Source: Nonomuraea polychroma
GTDB lineage: Bacteria; Actinomycetota; Actinomycetes; Streptosporangiales; Streptosporangiaceae
Direction of reading: 5' to 3'
Assembly: GCF_004011505.1 (NCBI RefSeq)
Contig: NZ_SAUN01000001.1
Span: 1,302,001-1,366,000, forward strand
Length of the DNA: 64,000 nucleotides
A model generated the notes under the pieces. The model was not told where the DNA came from and ran no database searches. It worked only from the letters and a program-made list of their open reading frames with translations. Made by a program: the position numbers and the translations under genes. Below are positions 8,781 through 17,116 of the stretch, piece after piece. Numbering within the stretch: position 1 is the first letter of the stretch; each line of letters begins with the position of its first letter.

Positions 8781-9301
8781 GGCGCACCTCCTTGGCCCTG
8801 CAGGTGCTGCTGCGCGCACTTCTCCGCGGCCGCCTGGAGCTTGGGATCGTTGGGGTTGAGGTTGGGGTTCTCCTGGGGCGGGTCCGGCACGTCGAAGCCC
8901 TGCTCCCGCATGCACCTGGCGACCTGGATCAGCTGGTCGCGCACCTTCGGGTCCTCGAGCGGGTTGGGGATCTGCGACGCGTACTCCTCGCAGGCCTTCG
9001 TCGCCTTCTCCAGCGTGGCCTGGTCGCCCTCGTACTTCCAGGTCTTCTCCTCGGGAGAGCCGGGGTCGGGCACGTCGATGCCGTTCTGGCGCAGGCACTG
9101 GGTGAGCTTCAGCATCGCGTCGTTCGGATCGCCCGTGGGCGCCGCCGACCCCTTGGGAGCGGCCGCCGCCGCCTTGGCCGTGGCGCCCGGGGTGGCCGCG
9201 ATGGCGATGGCGATGGGGTGGCGCTCGTCCCGCTGGGCGCAGCCGGTGAGCGCCGTCAGGCCGACGAACGCGGCGGCGAGCGTGGCGAGAATCCTGGTCA
9301 T
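8777..9301 (-). CDS. lipoprotein with duplicated C-[LM]-R-x-x-G-x-DVPDP motif
   Basis: 174 residues: lipoprotein signal with lipobox LTALTGC, an Ala-rich linker, then two related Cys-containing halves. Each has the motif CLRQNGIDVPDP or CMREQGFDVPDP followed by a charged stretch and a second Cys (KACEEYA, EKCAQQH). The duplication suggests two small domains, each closed by a disulfide. ATGA overlap with the permease upstream and GTGA overlap with the adaptor downstream place it physically and genetically between the two transporters. Role unknown; a substrate-binding or envelope-sensing subunit is an inference. Confidence 0.78.
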   Translation of the reverse strand: MTRILATLAAAFVGLTALTGCAQRDERHPIAIAIAATPGATAKAAAAAPKGSAAPTGDPNDAMLKLTQCLRQNGIDVPDPGSPEEKTWKYEGDQATLEKATKACEEYASQIPNPLEDPKVRDQLIQVARCMREQGFDVPDPPQENPNLNPNDPKLQAAAEKCAQQHLQGQGGAP

Positions 9302-10071
9302 GGGCGGCCGTCCCAGTCGAAGGTACGCCTGGTCAGCACGTTCACCACGACCGCCGCCACGAGCAGCCCGGCCACGGCGGGCCAGGTCTCGGACAGCCGC
9401 CCCAGGGAGGCCTGGAAGACGAAGTCGTTGAGCTGGGCGAGCGGGTTGTAGTTGGTGATCTCGTAGAACCACGGCGCCACCCCCTTCCACCCCTCGCGGG
9501 GGACGCCCAGGCCGCTCCCCGCGAACAGCAGGACGAAGCAGAGCGGCGCCGCCACGCGGGCGCCGGCGGACGGCATGCGCAGGCCGCCGAGCAGCAGCCC
9601 GGTGCTGAACGCGCAGTAGGCGACGATCAGAGCCGCGCCGGCCAGGCTCAGCGGATTCCACGAGCGCGGCGGCCCGTAGATGAGGAACGTCACGGCGGCG
9701 AACAACGCCACCGAGGCGATGACCAGCACGCCGGCGGCGACCGCGTGGGCCAGGACGTAGGAGCCCGCACGCGCCGGCGTACGGCTCAGGCGCCTGAGCA
9801 TCCCGCGGTCGCGCAGATCCGCGACGTGGGTGGTGAGCACCATGACCCCGACCGACGCGGCGACGGTGCCCGCCATCTCCGGCAGCAACCGGTCGATGAC
9901 CCGCACCCCCGGCATGGCGCCGAACTCCAGCGTGGGGAAGGAGAAGCCGATGAACAACATCAGCAGGAGCAGGACCGCGAACGGCAGGACGACCGCGGAC
10001 GCGAGCACGGCCGGGGACCGCACGAGCAGCATGAGCTCGATGCGGACCATCGCCCACAGGGTGCCGTTCAT
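9298..10071 (-). CDS. ABC-2-type transporter permease
   Basis: 257 residues with about six TM helices: LLVRSPAVLASAVVLPFAVLLLLMLF, a long second helix pair, then VLVIASVALFAAVTFLIYG and the terminal WPAVAGLLVAAVVVNVLTRR. The sequence ends in a short cytoplasmic tail. It pairs with the ATPase gene immediately upstream through an ATGA overlap. ABC-2 exporters commonly move drugs, lipids or peptides outward. Confidence 0.85.
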   Translation of the reverse strand: MNGTLWAMVRIELMLLVRSPAVLASAVVLPFAVLLLLMLFIGFSFPTLEFGAMPGVRVIDRLLPEMAGTVAASVGVMVLTTHVADLRDRGMLRRLSRTPARAGSYVLAHAVAAGVLVIASVALFAAVTFLIYGPPRSWNPLSLAGAALIVAYCAFSTGLLLGGLRMPSAGARVAAPLCFVLLFAGSGLGVPREGWKGVAPWFYEITNYNPLAQLNDFVFQASLGRLSETWPAVAGLLVAAVVVNVLTRRTFDWDGRP

Positions 10072-10961
10072 CGCCCGCTCTCCAGAGCAGCGGGTTCGGG
10101 AACGGCGGCCAGGGTGAGGTAGGCGTCCCTGAGCGTGGGCGGGCGGATCGACCAGATCCGGTCGCCGCTCATGGGGGACAGCTCCTGGATCGCCGCCTCC
10201 AGGGCCTGCCGCGACCCGTACAGGTAGGTCGAGCTCGCATAGGGCAGGACGCGTACGTCCTGCGGCCGGCCGACCTTCATGTGCGACGGCACCCGCAGCA
10301 CGAAGACCGAGCCGAGCAGCCGGATCAGCCGCGACGGCGAGCCCTCCGCGAGAACCCGTCCCCGGCGCAGCAGCACGACGCGGTCGGCCAGCTTCTCCGC
10401 CTGGGCCAGGTCGTCGAGCGTGACGCACACCCCGCCGTAGCCGGCGCGCAACTCACTGATCGTCTGCTCGACGCGCTGCCTGCTGCCGGGCTTGAGCCCG
10501 GTCGTCGGCTGGTCCAGCAGGACGAGCTCGGGGTTGCCCACCAGAGCCAGGGCGATCATGGTCCGCCGGCGCTGGCCCTCGGTGAGGGTCTTGAAGCGCT
10601 TGGGCAGCAGCGGCTCCAGATCGAGCAGGTCGATCAGGCGCGGGGGCAGGCCGCGCGTGCCGTACAGGCGTGAGAACAGCGAGATGGCCTCGGCCACCTT
10701 CATCCGATCGGGAAGGCTCTCGTTGCGCAGGCTCACGGCCAGGCCCGGCGGGTGGCGATCACCCGGCCCGACCGTGCGGCCGAGGACCTCCACGCTGCCC
10801 GAGTCGGGCTCCGCGGCGCCGGCCAGGCACTCGATCAGCGTGGTCTTGCCGCTGCCCGGCGGCCCCACCACGCAGACGATCTCGCCCCGCTCCACGGTGA
10901 ACGACACCTCCTCCAGCGCCTGCGCCTTGCTGAGGTCGGTGACGTCGAGCAACGGCGTCAT
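10068..10961 (-). CDS. ABC transporter ATP-binding protein with degenerate catalytic motifs
   Basis: 297 residues of ABC-2 ATPase type. Walker A is normal (GPPGSGKTT), but three later elements are altered. The signature reads LTEGQRRRT, the Walker B tail reads LLDQP so the catalytic Glu is Gln, and the H-loop segment reads VTLDDLAQAEKLADRV with no His. The D-loop reads GLKPG instead of GLDP. Such changes usually cripple hydrolysis while leaving nucleotide binding. It may act as a regulatory or slow ATPase for the ABC-2 permease. ATGA overlaps on both sides. Confidence 0.85.
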   Translation of the reverse strand: MTPLLDVTDLSKAQALEEVSFTVERGEIVCVVGPPGSGKTTLIECLAGAAEPDSGSVEVLGRTVGPGDRHPPGLAVSLRNESLPDRMKVAEAISLFSRLYGTRGLPPRLIDLLDLEPLLPKRFKTLTEGQRRRTMIALALVGNPELVLLDQPTTGLKPGSRQRVEQTISELRAGYGGVCVTLDDLAQAEKLADRVVLLRRGRVLAEGSPSRLIRLLGSVFVLRVPSHMKVGRPQDVRVLPYASSTYLYGSRQALEAAIQELSPMSGDRIWSIRPPTLRDAYLTLAAVPEPAALESGR

Positions 10962-12622
10962 GCGCCTGCTCGCTGGCTGAAGCGGTCGGCGATGGTGGCG
11001 CCCACCTCCAGGTACGTGTCCCGCGTCGCGGTGCGCAGGAGATCGAGGTCGACTTCCGCCCCCTGCTCCAGATGCGGATCGAAGGGCACCCCGATCACGG
11101 CGCGGCAGCGCTGCGCGAAGTGGCCCTTGAGCTCTTCGAGGTTGACCGGGTTCCTGCGGGTGTTCTTGACCGCGGACAGGACCACGACCGCGTCCTTGGC
11201 CAGCTTCTGATGGCCGTGGGCCTGCAGCCAGTCGAGGGTCGCCGACGCCGACCTGGCCCCGTCCACCGTGACCGGGCTGACCAGCACGATCTGGTCGGCC
11301 ATGTCCAGGATCGCGCCCATCGCCGAGTGCAGCATTCCGGTGCCGCAGTCGGTGATCGAGATGGAGTAGAACTGCTCCAGGATCTGGGCGACGGCACGGT
11401 AGTCGTCGGCGTTGAAGGCCTCGGAGATCGCGGGGTCGCGGTCGGAGGCCAGCACCTCCAGCCGCGAGGGCGCCTGGGAGGTGTACGAGCGCACGTCGGC
11501 GTAGCGCCAGATGCCGCCCCGGTCGTTGAGCAGGTGGCGGACGGTGGCGGGGGACTCCAGCCGGAGCTTCTCCGACAGGGTGCCGCGGTCCGGGTTGGCG
11601 TCGACCGCGATGACCCGGTCGCCTCGCTGGTGGGCGAGCGTCGAGCCGAGTCCGATGGTGGTCGTGGTCTTGCCCACGCCGCCCTTGAGGCTCATGACGG
11701 CGATCCTGAAGTGGCCCGAGGCGACAGGCCGCCTGATGCGCTCGATCAGCTCGTGGCGGCGGCGCTCGGCCTTGGAGTCCTGCGGCCGTATGAGGCCGCC
11801 GGAGAGCGTGTACACGGCTTTGCGCCAGCCACCCGACGGTGGCCGCCTGCGGGTACGCAGTAAGCGCTCCGGGCGCAGGCTCTCGGACGACATCGCCGGC
11901 CCGGCCGGGTCAGGATCCGGCGCGGCCCCGGCCGGCTGCTGCTGGACAGGCGCCGCCGGCTCCCACGAGGGCTGCTGCTCCTGCGCCGCCGGTTCCCAGG
12001 AGGGCTGCTCCTGCGCCGCCGGTTCCCAGGAGGGCTGCTCCGGCTGCGGGAGGGGCGGGGACGCCACCGGCTCCCAGGAGGGCTGCTCCGGCTGCGGGAG
12101 CAGGGAGACGTGCGGCGGCTGACCAGGCGGCGGGAAGACCCGCCGGGGCGGCGCGGCTTCGCCGGGCTTGGGTACGCCTGACTCGGGGATGCGCGGTGCG
12201 GCCTCGGCCGGCTGCGGAACGCCTGCCTCGCCGATGCCCGGAGCGCTCGCCCCGGGGACGCCCGGTCCGGGCTCGCCGCCGCGCCATCCGGCCTGCTCGT
12301 TCTCAGGAGAGTCCCCCGCGCCGGGAGGAGGGCCTCCCGGGCTGGGCCAGGCGGCCGGCCCGGGGGCGTTCCACCTGTCGAAGTGCCCCTGAGCCGGAGC
12401 CGGGGCAGGAGGCTCGGAGCCGGCCCTGTCCTGCTGCCGCCACAACCCGACCGGCGGTGGTGGCGGCGGCTTGTCGACGGCCGGCGCGCCCGTCGACCTG
12501 TTGGGCGGCGGGAAGCGTATGGTGCGCGTCAGATCCGGATCCACGACTGATTCCCCGTTTACCCCGCCCTTGTTCTGCTCGTCCGCGTTCCCCTGAGACT
12601 GTTCATCCGGCCCGCCGTGCAT
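10958..12622 (-). CDS. MinD/ParA-like ATPase with long Pro-rich N-terminus
   Basis: 554 residues. The first 235 or so are Pro/Gln/Glu-rich and disordered-looking, with four near-repeats of QPSWEPxA between about residues 180 and 230. A basic linker follows, then a deviant-Walker-A ATPase domain (KGGVGKTTTTIGLGSTL, about 310-550; Switch I DANPDRGTL). The layout resembles the MinD-like ATPases found beside type VII secretion genes, but no ESX gene is present. First gene of the operon, start ATG 12622 with GGGTGAGG upstream. Inference: it positions or regulates the transporters encoded downstream. Confidence 0.85.
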   Translation of the reverse strand: MHGGPDEQSQGNADEQNKGGVNGESVVDPDLTRTIRFPPPNRSTGAPAVDKPPPPPPVGLWRQQDRAGSEPPAPAPAQGHFDRWNAPGPAAWPSPGGPPPGAGDSPENEQAGWRGGEPGPGVPGASAPGIGEAGVPQPAEAAPRIPESGVPKPGEAAPPRRVFPPPGQPPHVSLLPQPEQPSWEPVASPPLPQPEQPSWEPAAQEQPSWEPAAQEQQPSWEPAAPVQQQPAGAAPDPDPAGPAMSSESLRPERLLRTRRRPPSGGWRKAVYTLSGGLIRPQDSKAERRRHELIERIRRPVASGHFRIAVMSLKGGVGKTTTTIGLGSTLAHQRGDRVIAVDANPDRGTLSEKLRLESPATVRHLLNDRGGIWRYADVRSYTSQAPSRLEVLASDRDPAISEAFNADDYRAVAQILEQFYSISITDCGTGMLHSAMGAILDMADQIVLVSPVTVDGARSASATLDWLQAHGHQKLAKDAVVVLSAVKNTRRNPVNLEELKGHFAQRCRAVIGVPFDPHLEQGAEVDLDLLRTATRDTYLEVGATIADRFSQRAGA

Positions 12623-12673
12623 GCCTCACCCGTCCGCACTCCGTGCGCATCAACGCTCCGCAGGACATTCCAC

Positions 12674-12702
12674 GAATAACAACGATCGCACTCACTTGTC
12701 AA
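12674..12702 (-). promoter_or_regulatory. possible promoter of the MinD-ABC operon
   Basis: On the minus strand a perfect TTGACA (plus-strand 12697-12702) is followed after 17-18 nt by a weak -10 (TTATTC or TATTCG). The ATG at 12622 lies about 50 nt downstream. The -10 is poor, so only the -35 is persuasive. Confidence 0.4.
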
Positions 12703-12915
12703 GGTTGACGATCAAAAATCGAGATTTAGTCAATTTTGTGACCCAAGGGTCGTATGTCCGATTTGTCCAACTCGGCTCGTGGTTTGAGAAATCTCCTTAG
12801 CGGGGAGTCCAGAATTCGCCGCTGGGCTACTTTGAAATTGTTCTGAGACTATTTGCCCCTGGAGAGTGACTCGGCGGCTCCCTTACGATTTCTCCGACCC
12901 AGAGAGGAAAGGTCG

Positions 12916-13356
12916 ATGGTTCACAACAATGAGTTAAGCCCCCAGATGCCGGGGACGGTCAGAGTCGTCCAGGTTTTCATGTGGATCGGTGTGGTGCTCG
13001 GCATCATCGCGGTGGTGATCGGGTCGCTGAGCCTGGTCGCGGTCAGCGCCCTGTCGGCCGACCCCGAGATCGCCGCCGCCTCCACCGCGCTGCCGCCGAT
13101 GGCAGTGATGTGGGTGCTGATGCTGATCGCGGCCGTCCTGGTGGTGGCGCAGCTGGTCCTGGTGATCAGGATCCCCCGCCAGCAGGCGGGCACCCGCACC
13201 GCCATCATCTGGCTCTACGCCGTCTCCGCCGCCGTCGCCGTCATCACGGCGGTCCTGACCACCGACTACGTGTCCAACGTGATCTCCCTGCTCCTGTCCG
13301 CGCTGCTCATCGGGCTGCTGATGACCGACGGCGCGAAGCGGTACTTCGTGAGGTGA
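12916..13356 (+). CDS. four-TM hypothetical membrane protein
   Basis: 146 residues from the ATG at 12916 (AGAGGAAAGG upstream). Four hydrophobic helices: about 15-45 (VFMWIGVVLGIIAVVIGSLSL), 58-85, 95-118 and 120-138. A short basic C-terminus ends KRYFVR. No recognised domain and no enzymatic motif. It stands alone, divergent from the MinD operon and followed by a very strong hairpin. Confidence 0.7.
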   Translation: MVHNNELSPQMPGTVRVVQVFMWIGVVLGIIAVVIGSLSLVAVSALSADPEIAAASTALPPMAVMWVLMLIAAVLVVAQLVLVIRIPRQQAGTRTAIIWLYAVSAAVAVITAVLTTDYVSNVISLLLSALLIGLLMTDGAKRYFVR

Positions 13357-13379
13357 CCGCCCGCGTGCCGGGCTCCGCT

Positions 13380-13409
13380 GAGGCCCTCCGCCGCCGGGCG
13401 GAGGGCCTC
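13380..13409. terminator. 13-bp perfect hairpin between convergent genes
   Basis: GAGGCCCTCCGCC and its exact complement GGCGGAGGGCCTC flank a 4-nt loop (GCCG). It lies 24 nt past the stop of the plus-strand membrane protein and 14 nt past the stop of the minus-strand response regulator, so it can end both transcripts. Confidence 0.8.
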
Positions 13410-13422
13410 GGTCATGCCCGCG

Positions 13423-14016
13423 TCACAACCAGCCGAGCCGCTGCGCGTTCCTGACGGCCTCCGGGCCGCTGGCGGCGTTGAGCTTGGACATCGCGCTCGA
13501 CAGGTGGCCGCGCACGAGGGCTTCGGTGAGGTGGAGCGCGATCGCGATCCTGGGGATCGTGGCACCGCCGCCGGCCAGGCGCAGGGCGTCCCGCTCGCGC
13601 TCGGTGAGCGGGCTGTCGGTGGTGGCCATCGCGGCGGCGGCGAGCTCGGCGTCGAGGTAGCGACCGCCGGCCGCGACCTTGCGGATCGCCGCCGCGAGCT
13701 CCTCCGCGGAGGCGTCCTTGCCGAGGAAACCTCCCACGCCGGCGGCCATCGCACGGCGGAGGTGGCCGGGCCGGGCGAGACTCGCCAGGATGACGATCCC
13801 GCACCGGTGGGCGATCTGCGCGAGATCGTCTACGGGCATCTCGATGTCGAGGACGGCGACGTCAGGCCTATGCTCCTCGATCGCCCGGGCGATCTCGTCC
13901 CCGTGGCCGACCTGGGCGGCGACCTCGATGCCCGCTTCGAGGTCGAGCAACGTCGCCAGGGCTTCTCGGATCAGGCGCTCGCCGTCGGCGAGCAGCACTC
14001 GGATGACGTCCCCCAT
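13423..14016 (-). CDS. orphan LuxR/NarL-type response regulator
   Basis: 197 residues: receiver domain (about 1-115) with phospho-acceptor Asp57 in VAVLDIEMP and a Lys in GFLGKDAS, then a LuxR-type helix-turn-helix (about 133-190, LTERERDALRL). The second residue of the usual acidic pair is Gly (ADGE), which may weaken Mg binding. No histidine kinase is adjacent, so it is an orphan in this window. It could respond to a distant kinase or act without phosphorylation. Confidence 0.85.
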   Translation of the reverse strand: MGDVIRVLLADGERLIREALATLLDLEAGIEVAAQVGHGDEIARAIEEHRPDVAVLDIEMPVDDLAQIAHRCGIVILASLARPGHLRRAMAAGVGGFLGKDASAEELAAAIRKVAAGGRYLDAELAAAAMATTDSPLTERERDALRLAGGGATIPRIAIALHLTEALVRGHLSSAMSKLNAASGPEAVRNAQRLGWL

Positions 14017-14036
14017 CGGCGTCTCCCATGACGTGC

Positions 14037-14081
14037 GTACGGCTGGCGCCGGACTATGCAGGAATCCGGCGCCAGCCGTAC
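14037..14081. terminator. 17-bp perfect inverted repeat
   Basis: A 17-bp arm at 14037-14053 is matched exactly by 14065-14081, with an 11-nt loop. It lies 10 nt beyond the stop of the GPP34 gene and 20 nt upstream of the response-regulator start. Most likely a terminator for GPP34; its position also allows an operator or attenuator role for the regulator gene. Confidence 0.65.
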
Positions 14082-14091
14082 TGAACAGATA

Positions 14092-14745
14092 CTATGACCC
14101 GCCCGCGGCCAATATGGTCACGCTGTCACCCGAGTCGTCGGGCTTCGTCGTCGTCTTGTCCACATAGGCCTTGACGGCCTGCCCGGCCCAGTCGTCCTGG
14201 ACCAGCTGCTCGACCCGCTTGCCCGGGTTGGCCAGGCGTCCGAGCACGCCGCTGCCGTGGGCCAGGGCGAGCAGGGTGACGGTGCGGGCGTCGGGTTTCT
14301 GGCCGCGTATCACCTTGCCGATCCTGTCCTTGACGGCGCGCACCAGCGTGGTGTCGTCGTAGCCGTACCGCTCGACCGGGATCAGCCCCAGCATCCGGGA
14401 CCTGTCGGCCTTGAACGCACCCCGTTCCGACAGTCGCCGCAGGTAGTTCCGGTGTTTGCGAACGGGATTGATCATGATCAGCCAGCGGCCGGCCGGCAGC
14501 GTCTTGCCCACCTTGACCATCCGGGCGAGCACGGCGTCCAGCTCGGCGTCGCCGACCGGCCGCCTGTCCACCACCGCCAGGTCGGCGCCCCTCACTTCCA
14601 CCTTGCCCAACGCGGCCAGCTCGGCCAGCTCGGCGGCGGTGAGGCTGATGTTCAGCACATTGTTGGGGATCAGCTGCTTGCCGTCGGTCTCCCGATGGGC
14701 GAGCAACATGAGCTCTTCCGCGAACGTCAGCTGTTCCGTGGCCAT
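14092..14745 (-). CDS. GPP34 (GOLPH3-like) phosphoprotein
   Basis: 217 residues matching the GPP34 family: N-terminal FAEELMLLAHRETDGK, a central variable region, then YLRRLSERGAF and the DRIGKVIRG...DARTVTLLALAHGSG segment. The eukaryotic relative GOLPH3 binds PI4P on Golgi membranes. Actinomycetes carry many copies of unknown function, often near secondary-metabolite or regulatory loci. It is not obviously part of the adjacent lanthipeptide cluster, from which it is divergent. Confidence 0.85.
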   Translation of the reverse strand: MATEQLTFAEELMLLAHRETDGKQLIPNNVLNISLTAAELAELAALGKVEVRGADLAVVDRRPVGDAELDAVLARMVKVGKTLPAGRWLIMINPVRKHRNYLRRLSERGAFKADRSRMLGLIPVERYGYDDTTLVRAVKDRIGKVIRGQKPDARTVTLLALAHGSGVLGRLANPGKRVEQLVQDDWAGQAVKAYVDKTTTKPDDSGDSVTILAAGGS

Positions 14746-14783
14746 ACCACGAGTCTGACTCCGCCCCGCCGGCCGGCGTAGAC

Positions 14784-14818
14784 GCTGATGTCATCAGCGG
14801 CATGTGACATCTGTCATG
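14784..14818. promoter_or_regulatory. two adjacent palindromes upstream of the lanthipeptide cluster
   Basis: GCTGAT-GTC-ATCAGC (14784-14798) is a perfect 6-bp dyad. Directly after it, TGACA-TC-TGTCA forms a second dyad flanked by GCATG and TGC (14799-14818). They lie between the divergent GPP34 gene and the kinase-like gene starting at 14971, and may bind a regulator of either side. Confidence 0.4.
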
Positions 14819-14970
14819 CGGCGGCCGCCGGGCGCCGAGGGGAGCGGTCCCTGGCCCGACGATCCCCGCATTTGCGCAGGTCAAGCCATGGAAGTTGCGA
14901 GGAAGCCGGGAGGAAGTGGCGGTTGTTAGCTTTGCTCCCAGCACCTTGGAGCTGCTCGGACGGGGGAGCG

Positions 14971-16107
14971 ATGACGGCGCTGACAAACGGGGAGAAGGAC
15001 ACGGCCAAAGGCTGGATGGCACCGATCGATCTCGATCGGGTGCCTGACGTCGAGGCGTTTCTCGACCGGCTCGGCTACGGCCGGTTCGATCGGGAGACCC
15101 TGGTGGCGCCCATCGGCCGAAACGAAGTGTGGGCGGGCCGGACCGACAGCGGCAGGAAGGTCTTCGTCAAACGTCTCATCGGGGGAGACGACGCGAAGCC
15201 GAGGCTGCGGCGCATGCTCGCCTTCGAGCGGTTCAAGGCGGCCCGGCCGGTCCTCGCGGACCAGGTCAGGACCCCCGCCTTCCTGGGCGCCGACGAGGAC
15301 GCCGGGCTCGTGGCCTTCGACTTCATGCACGAGGCCAGGAACGGCGCCGAGGCGATGATCGAGGAATCGTTCGGCGACGAGCTCGCCAGGCAGGTGGGCG
15401 AGGCGATCGGCCACCTGCACAATGCCGGTACCCAGGCCGGCGAAGGGCTCGACGACGGGCCCTTCCCACTGCCTGACCTGCGGCTCCTGCGCGGGCTGCC
15501 ACTGGAGATGTGGCACAACCTGAGCTACGGCGAGATGGAGAGCTGGAGCATCCTGCACGGCGACCCCGAGCTCATGCGCGGCATCCTCGCGCTGTGCGAG
15601 TGGGAGAGTCGGTCGGCCAAGGTCCCGGTCCACGGCGACTTCCGGGTCGACCAGCTCCTGCTGCCGGAGGACGGCGGATTCCAGATCACCGACTGGGAGG
15701 ACTTCCGCCTCGGGGATCCGGCCCGCGACGTCGGCGCGTTCGCCGGCGAATGGCTCTTCCGCTCCATCCTGGACATCGTCAGCGCGCGCGGCGACGAGGT
15801 CGTCTTCGAGGCGGCCGAGTTCACCCACGAGATGGTGCTCCAGCGTGGCGCGGAGAAGATCGAGCGGCTGCGGCCGCGCATCCACGGCTTCTGGCAGGGC
15901 TACCGGGCCGTCCGGCCAGGACTCGACGACGAGTTCGCGGCGCGGGCCACGGCATTCGCCGGCTGGCACATGATGGACCGCCTGCTGGCCTCGGGGGCGC
16001 GCTCGGCCAAGCTCTCCGGCATCCAGCGCGCCGCCGCCGGCATCGGCCGCACCGCGCTGCTGGCGCCCGCCCGCTTCACGATCGCCCTGGGTTTGGAGGA
16101 TGAATGA
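14971..16107 (+). CDS. LxmK-like phosphotransferase of class V lanthipeptide synthesis
   Basis: 378-residue aminoglycoside-phosphotransferase-fold protein. A nucleotide-binding Lys lies in KVFVKRLIG, the catalytic loop reads HGDFRVDQLLL, and the metal-binding motif reads ITDWEDFRLGDPARDVG. It retains the catalytic Asp but has Gln where most APH kinases have Asn. In class V lanthipeptides (lexapeptide, cacaoidin) such a kinase is thought to phosphorylate Ser/Thr of the precursor before elimination to Dha/Dhb. It overlaps the HopA1 gene by ATGA. Start ATG 14971 has GGGGGAG upstream. Assignment rests on the fold plus neighbours. Confidence 0.82.
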   Translation: MTALTNGEKDTAKGWMAPIDLDRVPDVEAFLDRLGYGRFDRETLVAPIGRNEVWAGRTDSGRKVFVKRLIGGDDAKPRLRRMLAFERFKAARPVLADQVRTPAFLGADEDAGLVAFDFMHEARNGAEAMIEESFGDELARQVGEAIGHLHNAGTQAGEGLDDGPFPLPDLRLLRGLPLEMWHNLSYGEMESWSILHGDPELMRGILALCEWESRSAKVPVHGDFRVDQLLLPEDGGFQITDWEDFRLGDPARDVGAFAGEWLFRSILDIVSARGDEVVFEAAEFTHEMVLQRGAEKIERLRPRIHGFWQGYRAVRPGLDDEFAARATAFAGWHMMDRLLASGARSAKLSGIQRAAAGIGRTALLAPARFTIALGLEDE

Positions 16108-17111
16108 GCGTCGCTGACCTCGTGGCGCCGGGCGGGATCGCCCCGGTGCTGGACGCGGTGACCGTCGACATCGACCGGCTCCGCGCGACCGTCGCCGACG
16201 TCACGGTCGAGGCCGACAGCGCCGCCGAACTGGCGGTGAAACTCTCCCAGGCGCTCTACGAGGTGCTCCACACCGGGCGGCGTTCGGACGACGGCCAGGG
16301 ACTGCCGTTCCACCTGCGGGACAGGGAGTTCGAGCAGGCCCTCGCGGAGAACGTCCCCCACGAGACCACGGTGTCGGAGGGGCTGATCGCCGACGACGAG
16401 GAAGTGGACGGGAAGATCCTGGTCGTGTGCGGGGGCCCGCGGGTCTGGGTGCCCCGCGACAGGATCCTGGAGGAGCCGCCGTTCGCGCCGGGACAGCGGG
16501 TGAACGTCACCCTGTCCCCGCTGCGGCCGGCGCTCTCACCGGGCTTCTTCTTCGTGCACGGCTCGGCGCCGAGCGACATGCGGGGCGACATCCTGCGCGT
16601 TTACCTCCACCTGGCGGCACCGGAGCAGGCCCCGGCCGTCTGGCGCCTGGTCCTGACCCGTTTGGAGGAGCAGGAGGCCGAGTACCGCGCGAAGGTGCTG
16701 TCCTCCCCGCTGCTCTACCCGCGGCGCGACGGGCTCGTGATCTATCTCGGCGCCCGCTCCCGCGACCTCGCGACCGATCTCGCCGCCCTCGTGGCAGGCG
16801 TTCCCGGCGTGGGTACGGAGACGTCCGCGTTCGCGCACGCCCTGGGCCCCGGAGTGGCCGCCGCGTGGGAACCCGACGACCGCAGGCCGGTCATGCGTGG
16901 CATGAGCTTCGGCCAGCACCGGGCCGGCGTGCTCGGGCAGGCGCTCGTGGAGGCCGCCGCCGGCAAGGTCCCGGCCTCCACGCTGGTCGCCGCCCGGTTG
17001 ACCGAAGCCAACATCGACCCGTGCGACCTCGCACGGAATCAGACGTCGCCCCAGGCGATGACGGGGGGCGGCGGCACGTGCCCCCCGGTACCTGATGCAG
17101 GAAGGAGGTGA
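16104..17111 (+). CDS. HopA1-domain lyase (LxmY-like)
   Basis: 335 residues with the T3SS-effector HopA1 signature: RPALSPGFFFVHGS, then DILRVYLHLAAP...WRLVLTRLEEQ and a late PVMRGMSFGQHR. In class V lanthipeptides and thioamitides, HopA1-domain proteins partner the APH-like kinase and carry out phosphate elimination. ATGA overlap with the kinase supports a complex. The stop (17109-17111) lies inside the Shine-Dalgarno of the first precursor gene, coupling the two. The last 25 residues (Thr, Gly, Pro-rich) look unstructured. Confidence 0.82.
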   Translation: MSVADLVAPGGIAPVLDAVTVDIDRLRATVADVTVEADSAAELAVKLSQALYEVLHTGRRSDDGQGLPFHLRDREFEQALAENVPHETTVSEGLIADDEEVDGKILVVCGGPRVWVPRDRILEEPPFAPGQRVNVTLSPLRPALSPGFFFVHGSAPSDMRGDILRVYLHLAAPEQAPAVWRLVLTRLEEQEAEYRAKVLSSPLLYPRRDGLVIYLGARSRDLATDLAALVAGVPGVGTETSAFAHALGPGVAAAWEPDDRRPVMRGMSFGQHRAGVLGQALVEAAAGKVPASTLVAARLTEANIDPCDLARNQTSPQAMTGGGGTCPPVPDAGRR

Positions 17112-17116
17112 ACAGC

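Noticed and set aside
7680..9098. Long open frame giving a 472-residue adaptor protein
   Set aside because: The first 106 codons lie over the lipoprotein gene in another frame; the GTG at 8780 with AAGGAGG and a membrane anchor is the real start.
14971..17111. Thioamitide or linaridin interpretation of the kinase/HopA1 pair
   Set aside because: No YcaO/TfuA (thioamitide) and no linaridin dehydratase genes; the LLM reductase and HFCD fit lexapeptide-type class V better.
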